64,000 nt of DNA from Nicotiana tabacum (Eukaryota; Streptophyta; Magnoliopsida; Solanales; Solanaceae). Within the stretch, counting starts at the first letter, position 1; every line of letters starts with the position of its first letter. The stretch lies in the NCBI RefSeq assembly GCF_000715075.1, contig NC_134087.1:129633518-129697517 (forward strand), in the 5' to 3' direction. The notes beneath the pieces are model-generated. The model did not search any database. It was not told the DNA's origin and was given only the letters and a program-made list of their open reading frames with translations. Shown in pieces: positions 21,245-33,304 of the stretch. The position numbers and the translations under genes are program-made.

Positions 21245-24200
21245 TGTTGATACCCAATTTTTCCCTAGGTATTTTTGTACCCAAAATACTTCCAAAATAG
21301 CATGTATGTGCATATATAAGCACACCCAAGAGTTTTAGTATTTTTAATGATTTTTAAACCGATTTACTACCTATTTTAATACCACAAAATCCAATAATTA
21401 TTCTCAAAATTATTATTTTTTGGTGAATAACTTATTTCATTCCTGTATTTACACCAAAATATAATTAAGATGATTTTTGCATATTTTTACAAATTTATTT
21501 GGCATTTTTAAGCTAATTGCATGTAATTGCAATTATGGCCTATTTTATGATTAATAGCATTTTATAATTATAAAACTGGTTCCAATATTTTTAAATTGAT
21601 ATTTATATAGTATTTGTTAGCTCAGTATTTTTAATTTACTTTTTAAATCATTATTACTATTTTTATAAAATAAAAAGGGGGAAATTGGCTATTTAACACT
21701 TAGCCTATTTCTATTTCAATAACAGCCTTTTCTCCCTTTCAATTGTAGCCTCAATTGACCCAATTCCACCCCAAATTAAATGACCCAATTCCCATTTCGA
21801 CCCGACCCCTTAGCCCAATTTTTAAACCTGTCCGATTTTCTTTAAATCCTAGTCGTTGATCGTTTTGATCAACGGCTGTAGTTTAGGCTTTCCTTTTTTA
21901 ATAACCTAACACCCCTAACCCTACTTCATTTGCATAGAGACTCCGCCTCTAACTCTCTTCGTCTCACTCAAATCCTCTCGAACCCCTCCGAAACCCTAAT
22001 CACCTCCCACTTTATCTCACCTCGTTTCCACCGGAATCCGTGGCATCTCCTGCCATAGATGGCCTTTACTCACCCTTTCTCACACCCAAGCCTGAGTTGC
22101 ACAAAGTCTGGAGACTTGACCTCGATGGTCCTCTCTCAGATCCGTCTCAGGTCCGTAGATCTATGGTTTTCCGGCCATGCTCCAGCATATTCAAGCGCTG
22201 GAAGCTCTATTCCTGACCGTTTCGACTCAGGATCTGATCTTGTTCTTCCAAGACTTTCTCACTTCTAGGGTTTCACAGAAACCCTAAGCCATTCGAGGTT
22301 CTTTCACCTTTATTTGTTTAGATCTGTGCTTTGTCTGTGCTTTTCTTGACGATTTGAGTGTTTTCCCCAAATTTCCTTCTCAAAAATTGTTCGATTTCGA
22401 ATTAGGGTTTCTGAAGGTCTTTTGATTCTTGTTGTTCTTTTCTTTTAGTTGTTCGTCTGTATTATTCTCGTATGTTTTCCTTCTCTATTAAGCATGTATT
22501 GTTTTTTTTCTTTCTTTTATATTTGTGCTCACATGATTAATCCGTGTTAAATTTTCCTCACTCTTCTACCATGTGTGTTTACTACCGAGCTTCTTGACTT
22601 TTGCTTTTCTGAACTCTGTTTGTGTTCTTGTTAAGCATGTTTCATCTATTCTGGACTTGTCTGAGCTCCGGGTTTCCAAAACGTGTTCTTTTATGCTCTC
22701 AAATCGATTTTCTTTCTCTGATTGTTTCAAACCTGCTATCGTGGTTTGTTTGTTCCTCACGAGACTCCTTGAGTCTGTTCACTTGCCTTCTCGTTTCTGT
22801 GTTTGATTCAATTTGAAACCCTAGATTTTGTTGGTTTCTTCGATAAATTAGATTAGGATTCCACTTTGGGACCCTAAACTTTCAAACTCACCATGAATCT
22901 ATAACTGAACTCGTATTCTTTTGTTTGTGATCCTAAACCCTTCAATACTAGACTATTATGTTTGAATTGTTTGCTTTATATGTGAGAAACCCCTCTTTCA
23001 AGATTTTTGACGATTGCTTGATTGATTTTGGACCCCTTTGATAGGATCTTGATTGATTGCCCTTAATTTCCTTTTGTTTGAGCCCTTCTCTCCCTATTCC
23101 TGACTGGGTTCATTTGAATCAAACCTGTTTACTTTGATTTTGTTAACTGTCTGATTGATTCCCTTTCCTTTCTCTTTACAAATCAAGTACTATTGAGACC
23201 TTTCCTTAAATATACTTCATGTATTTTCCCTTCTTAGGCTACTATGAAAGATTTTACTCAAATTTCCTTTCCTTGTTTACATTTTCTGTCTGAAATTAAA
23301 TCCCTTGGCTGAAGGGAGAATATTTGAGACTGATTTTTAAAAGGTTTTCTTACCTTTCTTGCTTGCTTCTCTACACTATAAGAGGGGGCCGCCCTTCTGC
23401 ACTTTAGAGAATCAATTGGGCACGATCAATTCTGATCACTTCTCACTCTCAAATACACTTAGAATTTTCATAAGAGCTCGAGTTCTCTGAACTCACAAGT
23501 ATAAAGTGTTCTTCTCTGATTGTGGCTTTGCTTGAAAGAATCCTGCTTTTCTGTGCTTACTTTTCTGCAACTGGTATGTTCTTATGTTCAAGTCCTGTCT
23601 CTTCCCCTTATGTGTTTATTCTATAGTTCATCTCTTACTGTTTACATGCTGTAATTTTCTGCAACTTTGTTTATTTCTTCGTTCCTTCTCTTATATGAAT
23701 CCCAAACCCTAAGCCCCCCTATATGGTTGAGTTATGGTTCAGAAACATGGCAATACTTGATATTATTGTCCATGGACATGAACTGGACCCTCTTGAGTCC
23801 TAAACTCATTCAATTCCCATCCCCATTCCCCTTTACATGTATGCCGAGTTTGAGACTTTGGTCTGATAGTGTCCTAATCGCTGTCCAGGCCCTAGTTTGA
23901 CCTTCAATAGGTCTTTACTCATAATTGATTGGTCGACAGGCTAGTCAGGGGTGTGCCAGCCTAGCATATGGCTGGGCATAACCACTAGCCTGCCTTGTCA
24001 CTCTCTAACCCCTGTGCACTTACACTTATTCTTAGAATTTTAAGTTCTGCCCCCCTCTTATGAACCTTGCTTTGGGACCTTGAGTTCCCTCTAAACTTGG
24101 ACATCTGAGGGATGGCATTTCCACACTGCACCATGTTCTTAATTCTACAATGTTTTGGGGTTTAAGCACTGCTTGGAGTCCCTTTGAGACTCTTGGGAAC

Positions 24201-25871
24201 TTTGACACACCCCAAATATGAGAAATTCTTTTGGAAATCTGATTCTGGAAGTTAGTTTATCTCATATTGTTGGACTTTGAATCTGAATTAGGCTGTTTAG
24301 TTGTAGCTGGAACTTTTGATGTAATTCTACTTTCTTTTCTAATTCATTCGGGCCTATAATAATATGTCAAAACTATTGGGGATGGTTAGTGGAAAGGGAG
24401 GAGAATGAATGCATGCAAAGGGTAGAAAACCTGCCTATAGGTTATTTACAATTTCTGCACTTCTGCATTTCTCCATTTAGAAAACATGCCTATAGCCTTT
24501 CTGCACTTCTGCATTTTTTTTATTTAGAAAATATGCCTATAGTCTTTCTGCAACTTCTGCATTTCTGCATTTAGAAAACATGCTTATAAGTTTTTCTGCA
24601 CTTCTACATTTATGCATTTTAGAGATTATGCCTATAGGTTCCGCATATAAAATCATGTCTTAGGTTTTTCTGCATATACACGCCATTAGGTAAACGATCT
24701 TAGGCTTAATAATAACCAATTAATTCTAGATATCATGTCTATAGGATTCTTGCAACTGTTTAAAACCAATGACACTTAGAGATCATGTCTATAGGATCAA
24801 ATTAACTGAATCAGTTTCATTTTTCAATCTAAAATCAGTCTTAAAGTTTAGATATCTTTGTTTATAAAGTCAGCAACATTTTCCTTAAAATCAATACAGC
24901 TCTATTAGATGTCATGCCTTTAGGCCTCACCTAGGCAAATTATTAGGTGATTAATTAACTGTGTCAGTCTTCGATAACTACATCTAGACAAGGCTAATTC
25001 GGACTCCTCATTTGAGAAATATGTGATGAATCAGCCTATCCAACGCCTTAATTTAATTCAGACCAAACCAGTACTTGTAAGTCATGCTAAATGATATGCT
25101 GATTTGAACGAGGAGGCCTACTTGAGCCTTAACTGCTATTTGTTCCCCCTTTAACTGCTATTTGTTATTGTTTGTCGCCTAGATTTTTATCCTTTTGAAA
25201 ACTCTGAAAAATCCCCAACTCCCTCCCCTTTAGGATTAGTAGTCTCAATGCCTCCGAGACTGACCGGATTGGGACGGGTACTAGCATGCAATAAGTAACG
25301 ATACCATTCCGCGCTTTAATACCTTAACGGGGTGGGAAGGGTAGATATGGATATGATGACCGGTGTGCTAATATCAAGTGTGACCCCTCTTCTGAGGAGT
25401 GATTGCTGGATATTACATTGAAGTGATCCATATTAATCATAAACCTAGGACCCCCCTCCCTTTTATTTGCTTTCAGCTCTTCTTGTAAGACTATTCAAAT
25501 TTTTTTTTTATAAATTTCTGCCCTCTCTATTTACCTTCAAAAGTTTTCAACCTAATTGCAATGTTATATGCAAGTCCTTATTTGAGCCTTGATTGTTTAC
25601 TTGTAAAGTCACAATTGTAACATGGTCGGGAACCACACTAGTGGATCTTGAGGGGTGCCTAACACCTTTCCCTCGGGATAATTTCTAGCCCTTACCCTAA
25701 TCTCTGGTCTCTTCATCTCAAACCCTTCTTAAAGTGTCCTAATGCACTATAATCATTAGGTGGCGACTCTTCAACTTCCAAACCCAATTATCAAAAGGGA
25801 ATAGAGTTGTCTTCCCAATATCGTATACCCGATTTCTGACCCCACGATTAGAGAAAAAAGGGGCGTCGACA
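21245..25871 (+). repeat. 3' LTR of gypsy element (4627 bp)
   Basis: It starts TGTTGATACCC and ends GGGGCGTCGACA. It is collinear with the 5' LTR over its full length with scattered substitutions and small indels. It retains the telo-box motifs at 21991-21999, 22279-22287 and 23704-23712 and the internal minisatellite near 24424-24660. Confidence 0.95.
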
Positions 25872-25876
25872 CATGC
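25872..25876. repeat. TSD of gypsy element, right copy (CATGC)
   Basis: Identical to 4828-4832. After it the LINE sequence resumes. Confidence 0.93.
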
Positions 25877-26606
25877 CTAATCACATCACCCCAACTCTTC
25901 TTCGGCCTAACTCTACCTCTCATAAGGCCCTCCAATGTCAACCTCTCACACCTCATTACCGGAGCGTCCTCATCACATATCCAAACCATCTAAGCCGTGT
26001 TTCCCGCATCTTATCTTTAATAGGGGCCACACCCACATTGTCCCAAATAACTTCATTTAGAATCCTATCTAATCTGGTGTGCCCGCACATCCATATCAAC
26101 ATCCTCATCTCTGCTACATTCATCTTCTGGACGTGGGAGCTCTTGACTGGACAATACTCAGTCCCATATAACAAAGTCGGTTTGACCACCGCTCTATAAA
26201 ACATACCTTTAAGTTTTGGTGGTACCTTCTTATCAAACAAAACACCAGAAGCAAATCTCTATTTCATCTATCCCGCCCCAATATGATATGTGATATCTTC
26301 ATCAATCTCCCAATCTCTTTGTATAATAGATCCAAGGTACTTAAAACTTTCCCTCCTAGGGATGACTTGTGAATCCAGCCTCACCTCCCTTTCCACTTCC
26401 TTGGTATCACCACTAAACTTAAACCCTCTAAGTATTCTATCTTGGTTCTGCTCAGCTTGAAACCTTTAGACTCCAGGGTCTGTCTCCACACCTCTAACCT
26501 CGCGTTAACACCGTCTTGCATCTCGTCAATCAAAATAATGTCGTTTGCAAATAACATAAACCAAGTCACCTCCCATTGGATGTGACGAGTCAGTACATCC
26601 ATCGCT

Positions 26607-26611
26607 AGGGT
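26607..26611. repeat. TSD of copia element, left copy (AGGGT)
   Basis: Identical to 36700-36704, directly outside the two copia LTRs. Confidence 0.92.
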
Positions 26612-27576
26612 TGATAGGTTTTAAATGTTCTTGCCTTATGTTTTTATGATCTAACAAACTTACTATTAAGAACCAGATAGGGAACCTGACCTTGGACAAT
26701 ACTGCAAGCTTAATGGATTCCAGCTAAAAGTGAATTGCTACAGTTTTAGGAGCTAGGAACCTAAATAAGGACCTGATACCCTTGTGGTTTCCTCATAGCA
26801 GTACAAAGTCAATTGGACATAGCTGGAAATGAAGTGACTGCCTTCACTATTTCTGCCGCACTGCACTGTTTCCAGTGCCCACTCATTCTCTAACCAACTA
26901 AAGTGCTCACATCATTTCAAGTGATGTGATCAAGGTGTACCAACAATGAGTTTATACAAAAACATCACTTGAATGTTTCAGTTTCTTATTTTAAAGCTTC
27001 TTGCCAAAAACAAAGAAATCAATCCTCACAAACTTGAAGAACAAAGTTGAACGCAACTACGGACCAGTCCCTAAAGTTAGCTTGTTGTTGTCCTAGTTGA
27101 GTTGTAACTTTGTAATTATACTTATTGTATCTCCTAAATTGCTTAGCTAGAAGCGTTGATTAGGAATCCTCTTGTAAATCCGTAAACTCCTTGAGTTTAT
27201 GTTGTGACTAGGTTTAGTCATAAGCAAAAGTCTTTGTAACTGTAAAGTGACAAAGTGGCTTGTGGTGACAGCATCACAAGTTAGTAAAAGTCTTTGTAAC
27301 TAGGGAGTCACGAAGTGGCTTGTGGTAAGAGTACCACAAGTTAGTTGAGTAAATTCTTTGTAATAGAGTCATTACAAAGTGGCTTGTAATAGGTTTTTAC
27401 AAGTTAGTGAAGTTGAAAGCCTACAGGTGTAGGTCGTAGTTTTTTGATCCCCTTGTGTGGGATTTTTCCACGTAAAAATCCTCTGCCTTATTTACGTACT
27501 GTTTTATTAGCATTCTTAGCAGAATCTCGCAGAGGACCAGGTATTCTACTGTTTGGTGGACTCACACAAACTAACA
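26612..27576 (+). repeat. 5' LTR of copia element (965 bp)
   Basis: It starts TGATAGGTTTTAAATG and ends ACACAAACTAACA. Near its 3' end (about 27225-27420) it contains three degenerate units that form a series of hairpins, reported separately. Confidence 0.95.
27225..27420 (+). repeat. Hairpin series in copia LTR
   Basis: Three tandem units of 55-65 bp, each with CTTTGTAA... then CTTGT...ACAAG. Palindromes visible: CTTGTGGT/ACCACAAG (unit 2), CTTTGTAAT/ATTACAAAG (unit 3) and CTTGTAA/TTACAAG (unit 3). Unit 1 has CTTGTGGT/ATCACAAG with one G-T pair. The series is preserved in the 3' LTR (about 36345-36540). Confidence 0.8.
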
Positions 27577-27578
27577 AT

Positions 27579-27590
27579 TGGTATCAGAGC
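27579..27590 (+). promoter_or_regulatory. Primer binding site of copia element
   Basis: TGGTATCAGAGC, two bases after the LTR, is the standard plant copia site complementary to the 3' end of initiator tRNA-Met. Confidence 0.93.
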
Positions 27591-27629
27591 GGGTTCCTTC
27601 TATCAGGCTAACACCTAGGAAGGATCCTC

Positions 27630-29439
27630 ATGGCTGCTCCACCAAATTTTGAAGAAGGTCAATCTACATACCGACCACCTAGGTTCAATGGACAATACTA
27701 TGGGTGGTGAAAAACAAGAATGCATGATTTTATCATGGTTGAGGATTCCGAGTTATGGGATATCATATGCGATGGTCCTTATGTTCCAACCAAGGCACTG
27801 TAAGAACTTCCATTTTCAATGGTAAAAACCAGTAAAGAGTACACACAGACAAGAAAGTTGTGGAAAAGAATTTTCGTGCCAAAAAAATTCTAGTATGTGG
27901 AATATGACCTGAAGAGTACAATAGAATCTCCACCTGCGACACTGCCAAGGAGATATGGGAAGCTTTGCAAACAGCTCATGAGGGAACCACACAAGTAAAA
28001 CAGTCTAAGATTGATATGCTCACTACCGAGTATGAACTCTTCAAAATGAGGGACGATGAATCCATTCAAGATGTGCACACAAGATTCACTTTCATCATAA
28101 ATGAGTTACACTTGCTTGGTAAAACTATTCCTAGAAACAAGCTAGTGAGGAAAATCCTCAGCATTCTGCCTAGCTCTTGGGAAAGCAAAGTGAATGCTAT
28201 TACTGAATCAAAGGATTTACAGGAGCTGACCATAGAAGAGCTGATCGGAAATTTGAAGACCTACGAGTTGAAGAGGAAGATAGACAGTGAAAGAAGAGAA
28301 CCAAAGAAGGAAAAGAACCTGGTACTTAAAGCTGATAACAATGATTCAAGTGATAAAGACAGTGACATGGGTTACTTAACCAAAAGATTTCAGAAGTTGG
28401 TCAGAAGAAATGGAGAAATGCTAAAAAGGGATAGCTCTAACAGACCAAAGAACTATGATCTTTGTTACAAGTGTGGAAAGCCTGGATATTTCATGAAAGA
28501 TTGTCCTCTTTTGAAGCAAGAATTCTCCAAGAACTACCATGAGAAAACAGCTAAGACGAACCCGGTTCCTTTTAAGGACTTCAAGAGAAAAAGATCTGCT
28601 GACAATATGATGAGACAAGTTCTTGCAGCATGGGGAATTCCTCTAGTGAGTCTGAAGATGAACCTGATACTGGTGATAGTTCCATGATGGCAGTTGAAGG
28701 AGAGGAGATTGAATATGACTCAACTTTTGCTTTGATGGCTCAATCGGATAATGATGAAGACGATAGCAACAAAGAGGTAAATTTCAGGGATGTTCAGAGA
28801 AATCTGAAATCCTATTCTCCAAAAAAAACCATGTCTTTAACTAATGTATTAATTAATGCTTTTCATAGTCTTGTGGAGGATAGGGATTCTTTGACCTTAG
28901 AATTAGGAGAATCTGAACAAACAGAGACGACTTAGTGGTTGTAGTTACTGACCATAAGAGAACCATTGAAATCTTCAGAAAAGAAAAGGATGATTCTTTG
29001 GCAAAAATTACAGACCTAAGGGTACAATAGTGAAACCATGGACTAAGTCAAAACTTGAAAATTCTGGAAAAGGACGGAGATAGCCAGTAAGGAGCACATT
29101 AGGCTTAAAAATGAGGTAAAAGCTATGAGAAATAGGATGTGTGCTGAAATTGAGAAAAACGAGCAACTCCAAACTAATCTGGAAAGAGTAAAGAATGATC
29201 TTGAAAAGTCCCTAAAATGGACCTGGTCCTCAGAAGCTACCACTGTCATGCATACTAGTGATTGTGAAAACAGGCAGGGAATAGGGTTCCAAAGGGAAAA
29301 AACTCCTCACAACTCTCACAACAAGTACGTCACTGTCTCTGATAACTGGCCTTGTACCCAATGTGGGAACACTGGGCACTTTAAAGAAGATCTCCAGGCC
29401 AGGAATCAATCTGTTCAGAAAAATAAAGTGTTTGCTTAA
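27630..29439 (+). pseudogene. Copia gag
   Basis: Begins with ATG at 27630 (MAAPPNFEEGQSTYRPPRF). In-frame stops follow near 27708 and 27800, and another near 27900; the frame is then open for 27965-28687. The capsid-like part has IDMLTTEYELFKM and LVRKILSILPSSWESKVNAI. The first zinc knuckle reads CYKCGKPGYFMKDC, with Tyr in place of the zinc-binding His. A second, in another frame near 29350-29400, reads CTQCGNTGHFKEDL and lacks the last Cys. An acidic region (28630-28790) and a coiled coil (29110-29220) lie between. The changes look like decay. Confidence 0.85.
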
Positions 29440-30606
29440 AAGGTGACTACAAAAGAGGGACCAAGTTCCACTCACAAAAAACACACATTACCTGTATGGA
29501 CTAAGAAAACTCTTATTCATCCTCTTGCCTACTACAAGGGACCCAAACTTGCTTGGGTTCCTAAAACTAACTCTTAATCTCTTGTGCAGGGAACAGTGAA
29601 AGGACGCGGTCAACAATAGTTCATGGATAATGCGTGTTCAAAGCACATGACTGGGAACATCATGGACTTTGTTTCACTAAAAGCCTTGTAAGGAGGGAGT
29701 GTATCCTTTGGCAATAGAAAAAAGGGGTACATTCTTGGAGTTAGAAAAGTTGGGAAGTCACTCACTCATTCTATTGAAAATGTGTACTATGTCAATGGCC
29801 TTAAATACAGTCTCTTGAGTGTCTCTCAAATCTGTGATAAAGTAAACAAGGTGGAATTCTTGTCCAAAATATGTACAGTCACTAATCTTGTGACTGGTGA
29901 AGTAGTACTTGTCGCCAAAAGATACAAGAACATCTATGTTGCTGATTTCGAGTCCTTATAGAGTGGTGATCTGAGTTGTCTGAAAGTTGTTAATGATGAT
30001 GCTGAACTATGGCACAGAAGACTAGGCAACGCAAGTTTCTCTCTTCTGAACAAACTAATTCAGAAGGACCTGGTCTATGGTCTGCCTATGTCAAAATTCA
30101 AGATGTAAAAGGTCTGTGATGCTTGTGCTAGAGGAAAACATGTGAAGTCCTCCTTTAAGTCTAAAAGAGATGTGAGCACCTCAAAGCCACTAGAGCTTCT
30201 GCATATGGATCTATGTGGACCTATGAGAGTGCAAAGTAGAGGAGGAAAAAGATACATTTTTGTGATAGTGTATGACTACTCCAGATTCACATGGACTCTG
30301 TTTCTCAGAACCAAAGATAAAATTGTTGAGGTGTTTGTGGCTTTTGTGAAGAAAATCCAGGTGAAGATGGAGTCTAGAGTCGCATGCATTAGATCAGATC
30401 ATGGGACAGAATTTGACAATGTCAAATTTGATGAATTCTGCAATGAAAATGGCATCACTCACAATTTCTCAGCTCCCAGTACTCCCCAGCAAAATGGAGT
30501 AGTAGAAAGGAAGAACAGAACTCTGGAAGATATGGCAAGAACAATGATGATCGACAGTGGAATTGCAAAGAACTTCTAGGCTGAAGCTGTCAACACTGCC
30601 TACTAC
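29440..30606 (+). pseudogene. Copia protease and integrase
   Basis: The protease active site near 29622-29660 reads FMDNACSKHMTG, where the family has Asp-Ser-Gly, so the catalytic triad motif is lost. The integrase zinc region has LWHRRLGNAS (the second His is Asn) and CDACARGKH. TAG and TAA stops occur near 29958 and 30107. The catalytic core is open from 30142 to 30579: LHMDLCGPM (Asp), IRSDHGTEF (Asp) and NGVVERKNRTL (Glu). TAG at 30577-30579 ends it. Confidence 0.88.
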
Positions 30607-32814
30607 TTGGTGAACATGTGCATGATCAGATCACTTTGGAACAAAAACCCCTATGAATTGTTGAATGGAAGGAAACCCAAGTTAACTCACCTAAGAACAT
30701 TTGGGTGCAAATTCTATGTTCTCAACACTAGAAAGGATCAGCATGGTAAATTTGATGCCAAGAATGATGAAGAAATATTTCTAGAATACTCTTCTCAAAG
30801 CAAGGCTTACAAGACATATAATAAGTGGACTCAATGTGTTGAGGAAAGTGTTCATGTTATTTTTGATGAGTCTTATCCATCATGTGAGAAGAGTGTTGAG
30901 GAAGATCAAGATGGAGAACCCTTACTAGTCCCTGGTGAAGTCATTAACATGACAAACGGAAAGGCAAATATGATGAGTCAAGTAAAGGAGCTAAGTGAAG
31001 ACAATACTGCCTCATCTTCAATAAAATCAAGCACTTCAATTACAACCACTGAAGCTGAAGAAAGAGTGGTTGATGCAGTTCAGGAAACTCCACTAGCACC
31101 TGAGAGAAGAATAGAGGAAAACCAGCCAAATATACCCTCTTCCTCTCAGAATGAACCTCAGACATCTAACTGGAGACACCAAAGCTCTCATCCGATGGAC
31201 AACATTATTACTCCTCTAGATTCCGGAGTACAAACCAGGTCAAGAGTTAGAAATTCATTTGTCTTCTCAGCTTTTTTCTCCCAGATAGAACCCAAGAATA
31301 TCATGGAAGCCTTGAAAGATGCAGATTGGATTACAACCATGCAACACGAGCTACATCAGTTTGATAGAAACAATGTGTGGCACCTGGTACCTAGACCCTC
31401 AGATCGAACCATTATAGGAACCAGGTGGATATTCAAAAACAAGCTCGATAAACATGGAATTACGACAAGGAACAAGGCCAGGCTAGTGGTTCAAGGCTAC
31501 AATCAGGAGGAAGGAATTGACTATGATGAAATGTTTGCTCCAGTGGCTCGCATGGGAGCTATTAGAATCCTAATCAATTTTGCACCACATATGGAATTCA
31601 CCTTGTTCCAAATGGATGTCAAGAGTGCATTTTGAATGGACTTCTTAAAGAAGAAATCTATGTGAAGCAACCTCCAGGGTTTGAATGTCATGAGCACCCT
31701 AAATATGTTTTTAAACTGGACAAAGCCTTATACGGACTGAAGCAGGATCCTCGAGCTTGGTATGAAAGGCTGTCAAAGTTCCTCTTGGAAAATGGCTTTA
31801 AAAGAGGAAAAATTGACAACACTCTTTTCTTAAAGAAACGGGGAAAGAACCTGCTCATTGTTCAGGTCTATGTTGATGATATCATTTTTGGAGCAACAAC
31901 TGATTCTCTATGTGAAGAATTTGCAAAACTCATAGGAAGTGAATTTGAAATGAGCATGATGGGGGAACTAAACTTCTTCTTGGGCCTTCAAGTAAAACAG
32001 TCCCTAAAGGGTATATCCATTTGTCAATAAAAATATATCAGGGAGCTCTTGAAGAGGTTTGACATGGAAGCATCAAAGGTGATAGACACTCCCATTGCTA
32101 CTGCCACTCGACTGGACATGGATGAAACTGGATCTCCTGTGAATCAAACCATGTATAGAGGCATTATTGGGTCTCTCCTCTATCTCACTACCAGTAGACC
32201 TGATATTGTTTTTAGTCTAGGGGCTGTGTGCAAGGTTTCAATCAAATCCCAAGGAATCTCACTTGAAGGCTGCCAAAAGAATACTGAGATATCTCAAAGG
32301 AACACAGGACCTAGTGCTGTATTATCCCTCAGGTGACAGTTTTAATCTCATTGGTTATGCTGATACAGATTATGTAGGTTATCTTGTGGACAGGAAAAGC
32401 ACTTCTGGAATGGCTCACTTCTTAGGTTCATGTCTTATCTCTTGGGGCACAAAGAAGCAAAATTCAGTGGCTCTTTCAACAGCTGAAGCTTAATATGTAG
32501 CCACAGCATCCTGCTGTGCTCAACTTTTATGGATCAAGCAGCAACTAGAGGACTTTGGGGTACCCACTGAGAGTGTTCCCCTTCTATGTGACAACACCAG
32601 TGCACTCAATATGGCCAAGAATCCAGTTCAACACAAAAGGACAAAACATATTGACGTGAGGCATCACTTTTTGAGGGACAATGTAGAGAAAGGGTTGATA
32701 TGTATGAAGTTCTGCAATACAGAAGATCAAATTGCAGACATTTTCACCAAGGCACTAAGTAGGGAACTGTTTAAAAGAAACAAAGTGAAGTTGGGGCTTT
32801 TAAAGCCCAATTGA
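30607..32814 (+). pseudogene. Copia reverse transcriptase and RNase H
   Basis: The frame from 30607 carries the integrase C-terminal part and a low-complexity linker, then the copia RT start ([18 protein letters not shown]) and [10 protein letters not shown], closed by TGA at 31633-31635. RT continues at 31632-32030 with the catalytic YVDDIIFGATTD near 31869. RNase H lies at 32263-32814, with GYADTDYVGYLVDRKSTSG and NQ-type CDNTSALNMAKNPV, ending in the conserved HIDVRHHFLRD and DIFTKALS. Stops at 32028-32030 and 32491-32493 and frame changes interrupt the domain. Confidence 0.9.
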
Positions 32815-33304
32815 GATCCTGATTCCCCTTTATCTGGCTATGAAAATCACCTTCAAGAAATAACTGGCTAAAAGTATTTTCTGGCCATGTCTAACTCACT
32901 TTAATACCGTTGCAGGTAAACACGCATGATGAGTATAGAAGCTGTAGATGCAGTGCATGAATGATAAAAGAGGATTGATTCTTTCAAATAAAAGGTCAAG
33001 GACCCGGTTCTTGTACCCAAGGTTAGTAGTTCTGTGCATCCTTTAATACACGTCTTAAAAAGGGTACAAAACACAATTGCCATGTCATTAACTTTTCAGA
33101 TCCTGCTGTCACATCTCCTCACTTCAAATCATTCCATCTCCCTATGAAACATTGCACTTCTCCATGCCCAACAGCCGTTTCGGAACCGGTGCCTCTTCCT
33201 CTCTTTTCATAATTATACTCTCCTCATAAAAACCCTTTTTTGTTCTCCCTAACCATAAGTCCTCCATTAGAATTTCCCAAAAGCATCGTCACACCACTTT
33301 TTCA

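Larger units (their letters stand above)
4833..25871 (+). mobile_element. Complete nested Ty3/gypsy LTR retrotransposon, Tat/Ogre-like, about 21 kb
   Basis: A full-length element of 21,039 bp, bounded by TG...CA-type LTRs of 4620 and 4627 bp and a perfect 5 bp TSD. In order it holds: primer binding site, leader, ORF1, gag, protease with G-patch, a probable intron, RT and RNase H, a second RNase H, integrase, a long repeat-rich 3' region, a polypurine tract and the 3' LTR. ORF1 upstream of gag, the duplicated RNase H, the lack of a chromodomain, the giant LTRs and the tandem repeats after integrase are known marks of the Tat/Ogre branch. The coding frame has at least eight stops and three frameshifts, so it is not autonomous now. 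By eye the two LTRs differ by only a few percent. Confidence 0.93.
25872..26611 (-). mobile_element. RTE-like LINE copy 1, segment B (RT C-terminal part)
   Basis: Minus-strand coding remains. Translated pieces include [16 protein letters not shown] and [16 protein letters not shown], typical of the C-terminal part of plant RTE reverse transcriptases, and LRWFGYVMR. The palm motif, usually FADD, reads [10 protein letters not shown], so one catalytic Asp is replaced by Asn. Frames are interrupted. The segment is flanked on the left by the gypsy element and on the right by the copia element. Confidence 0.88.
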
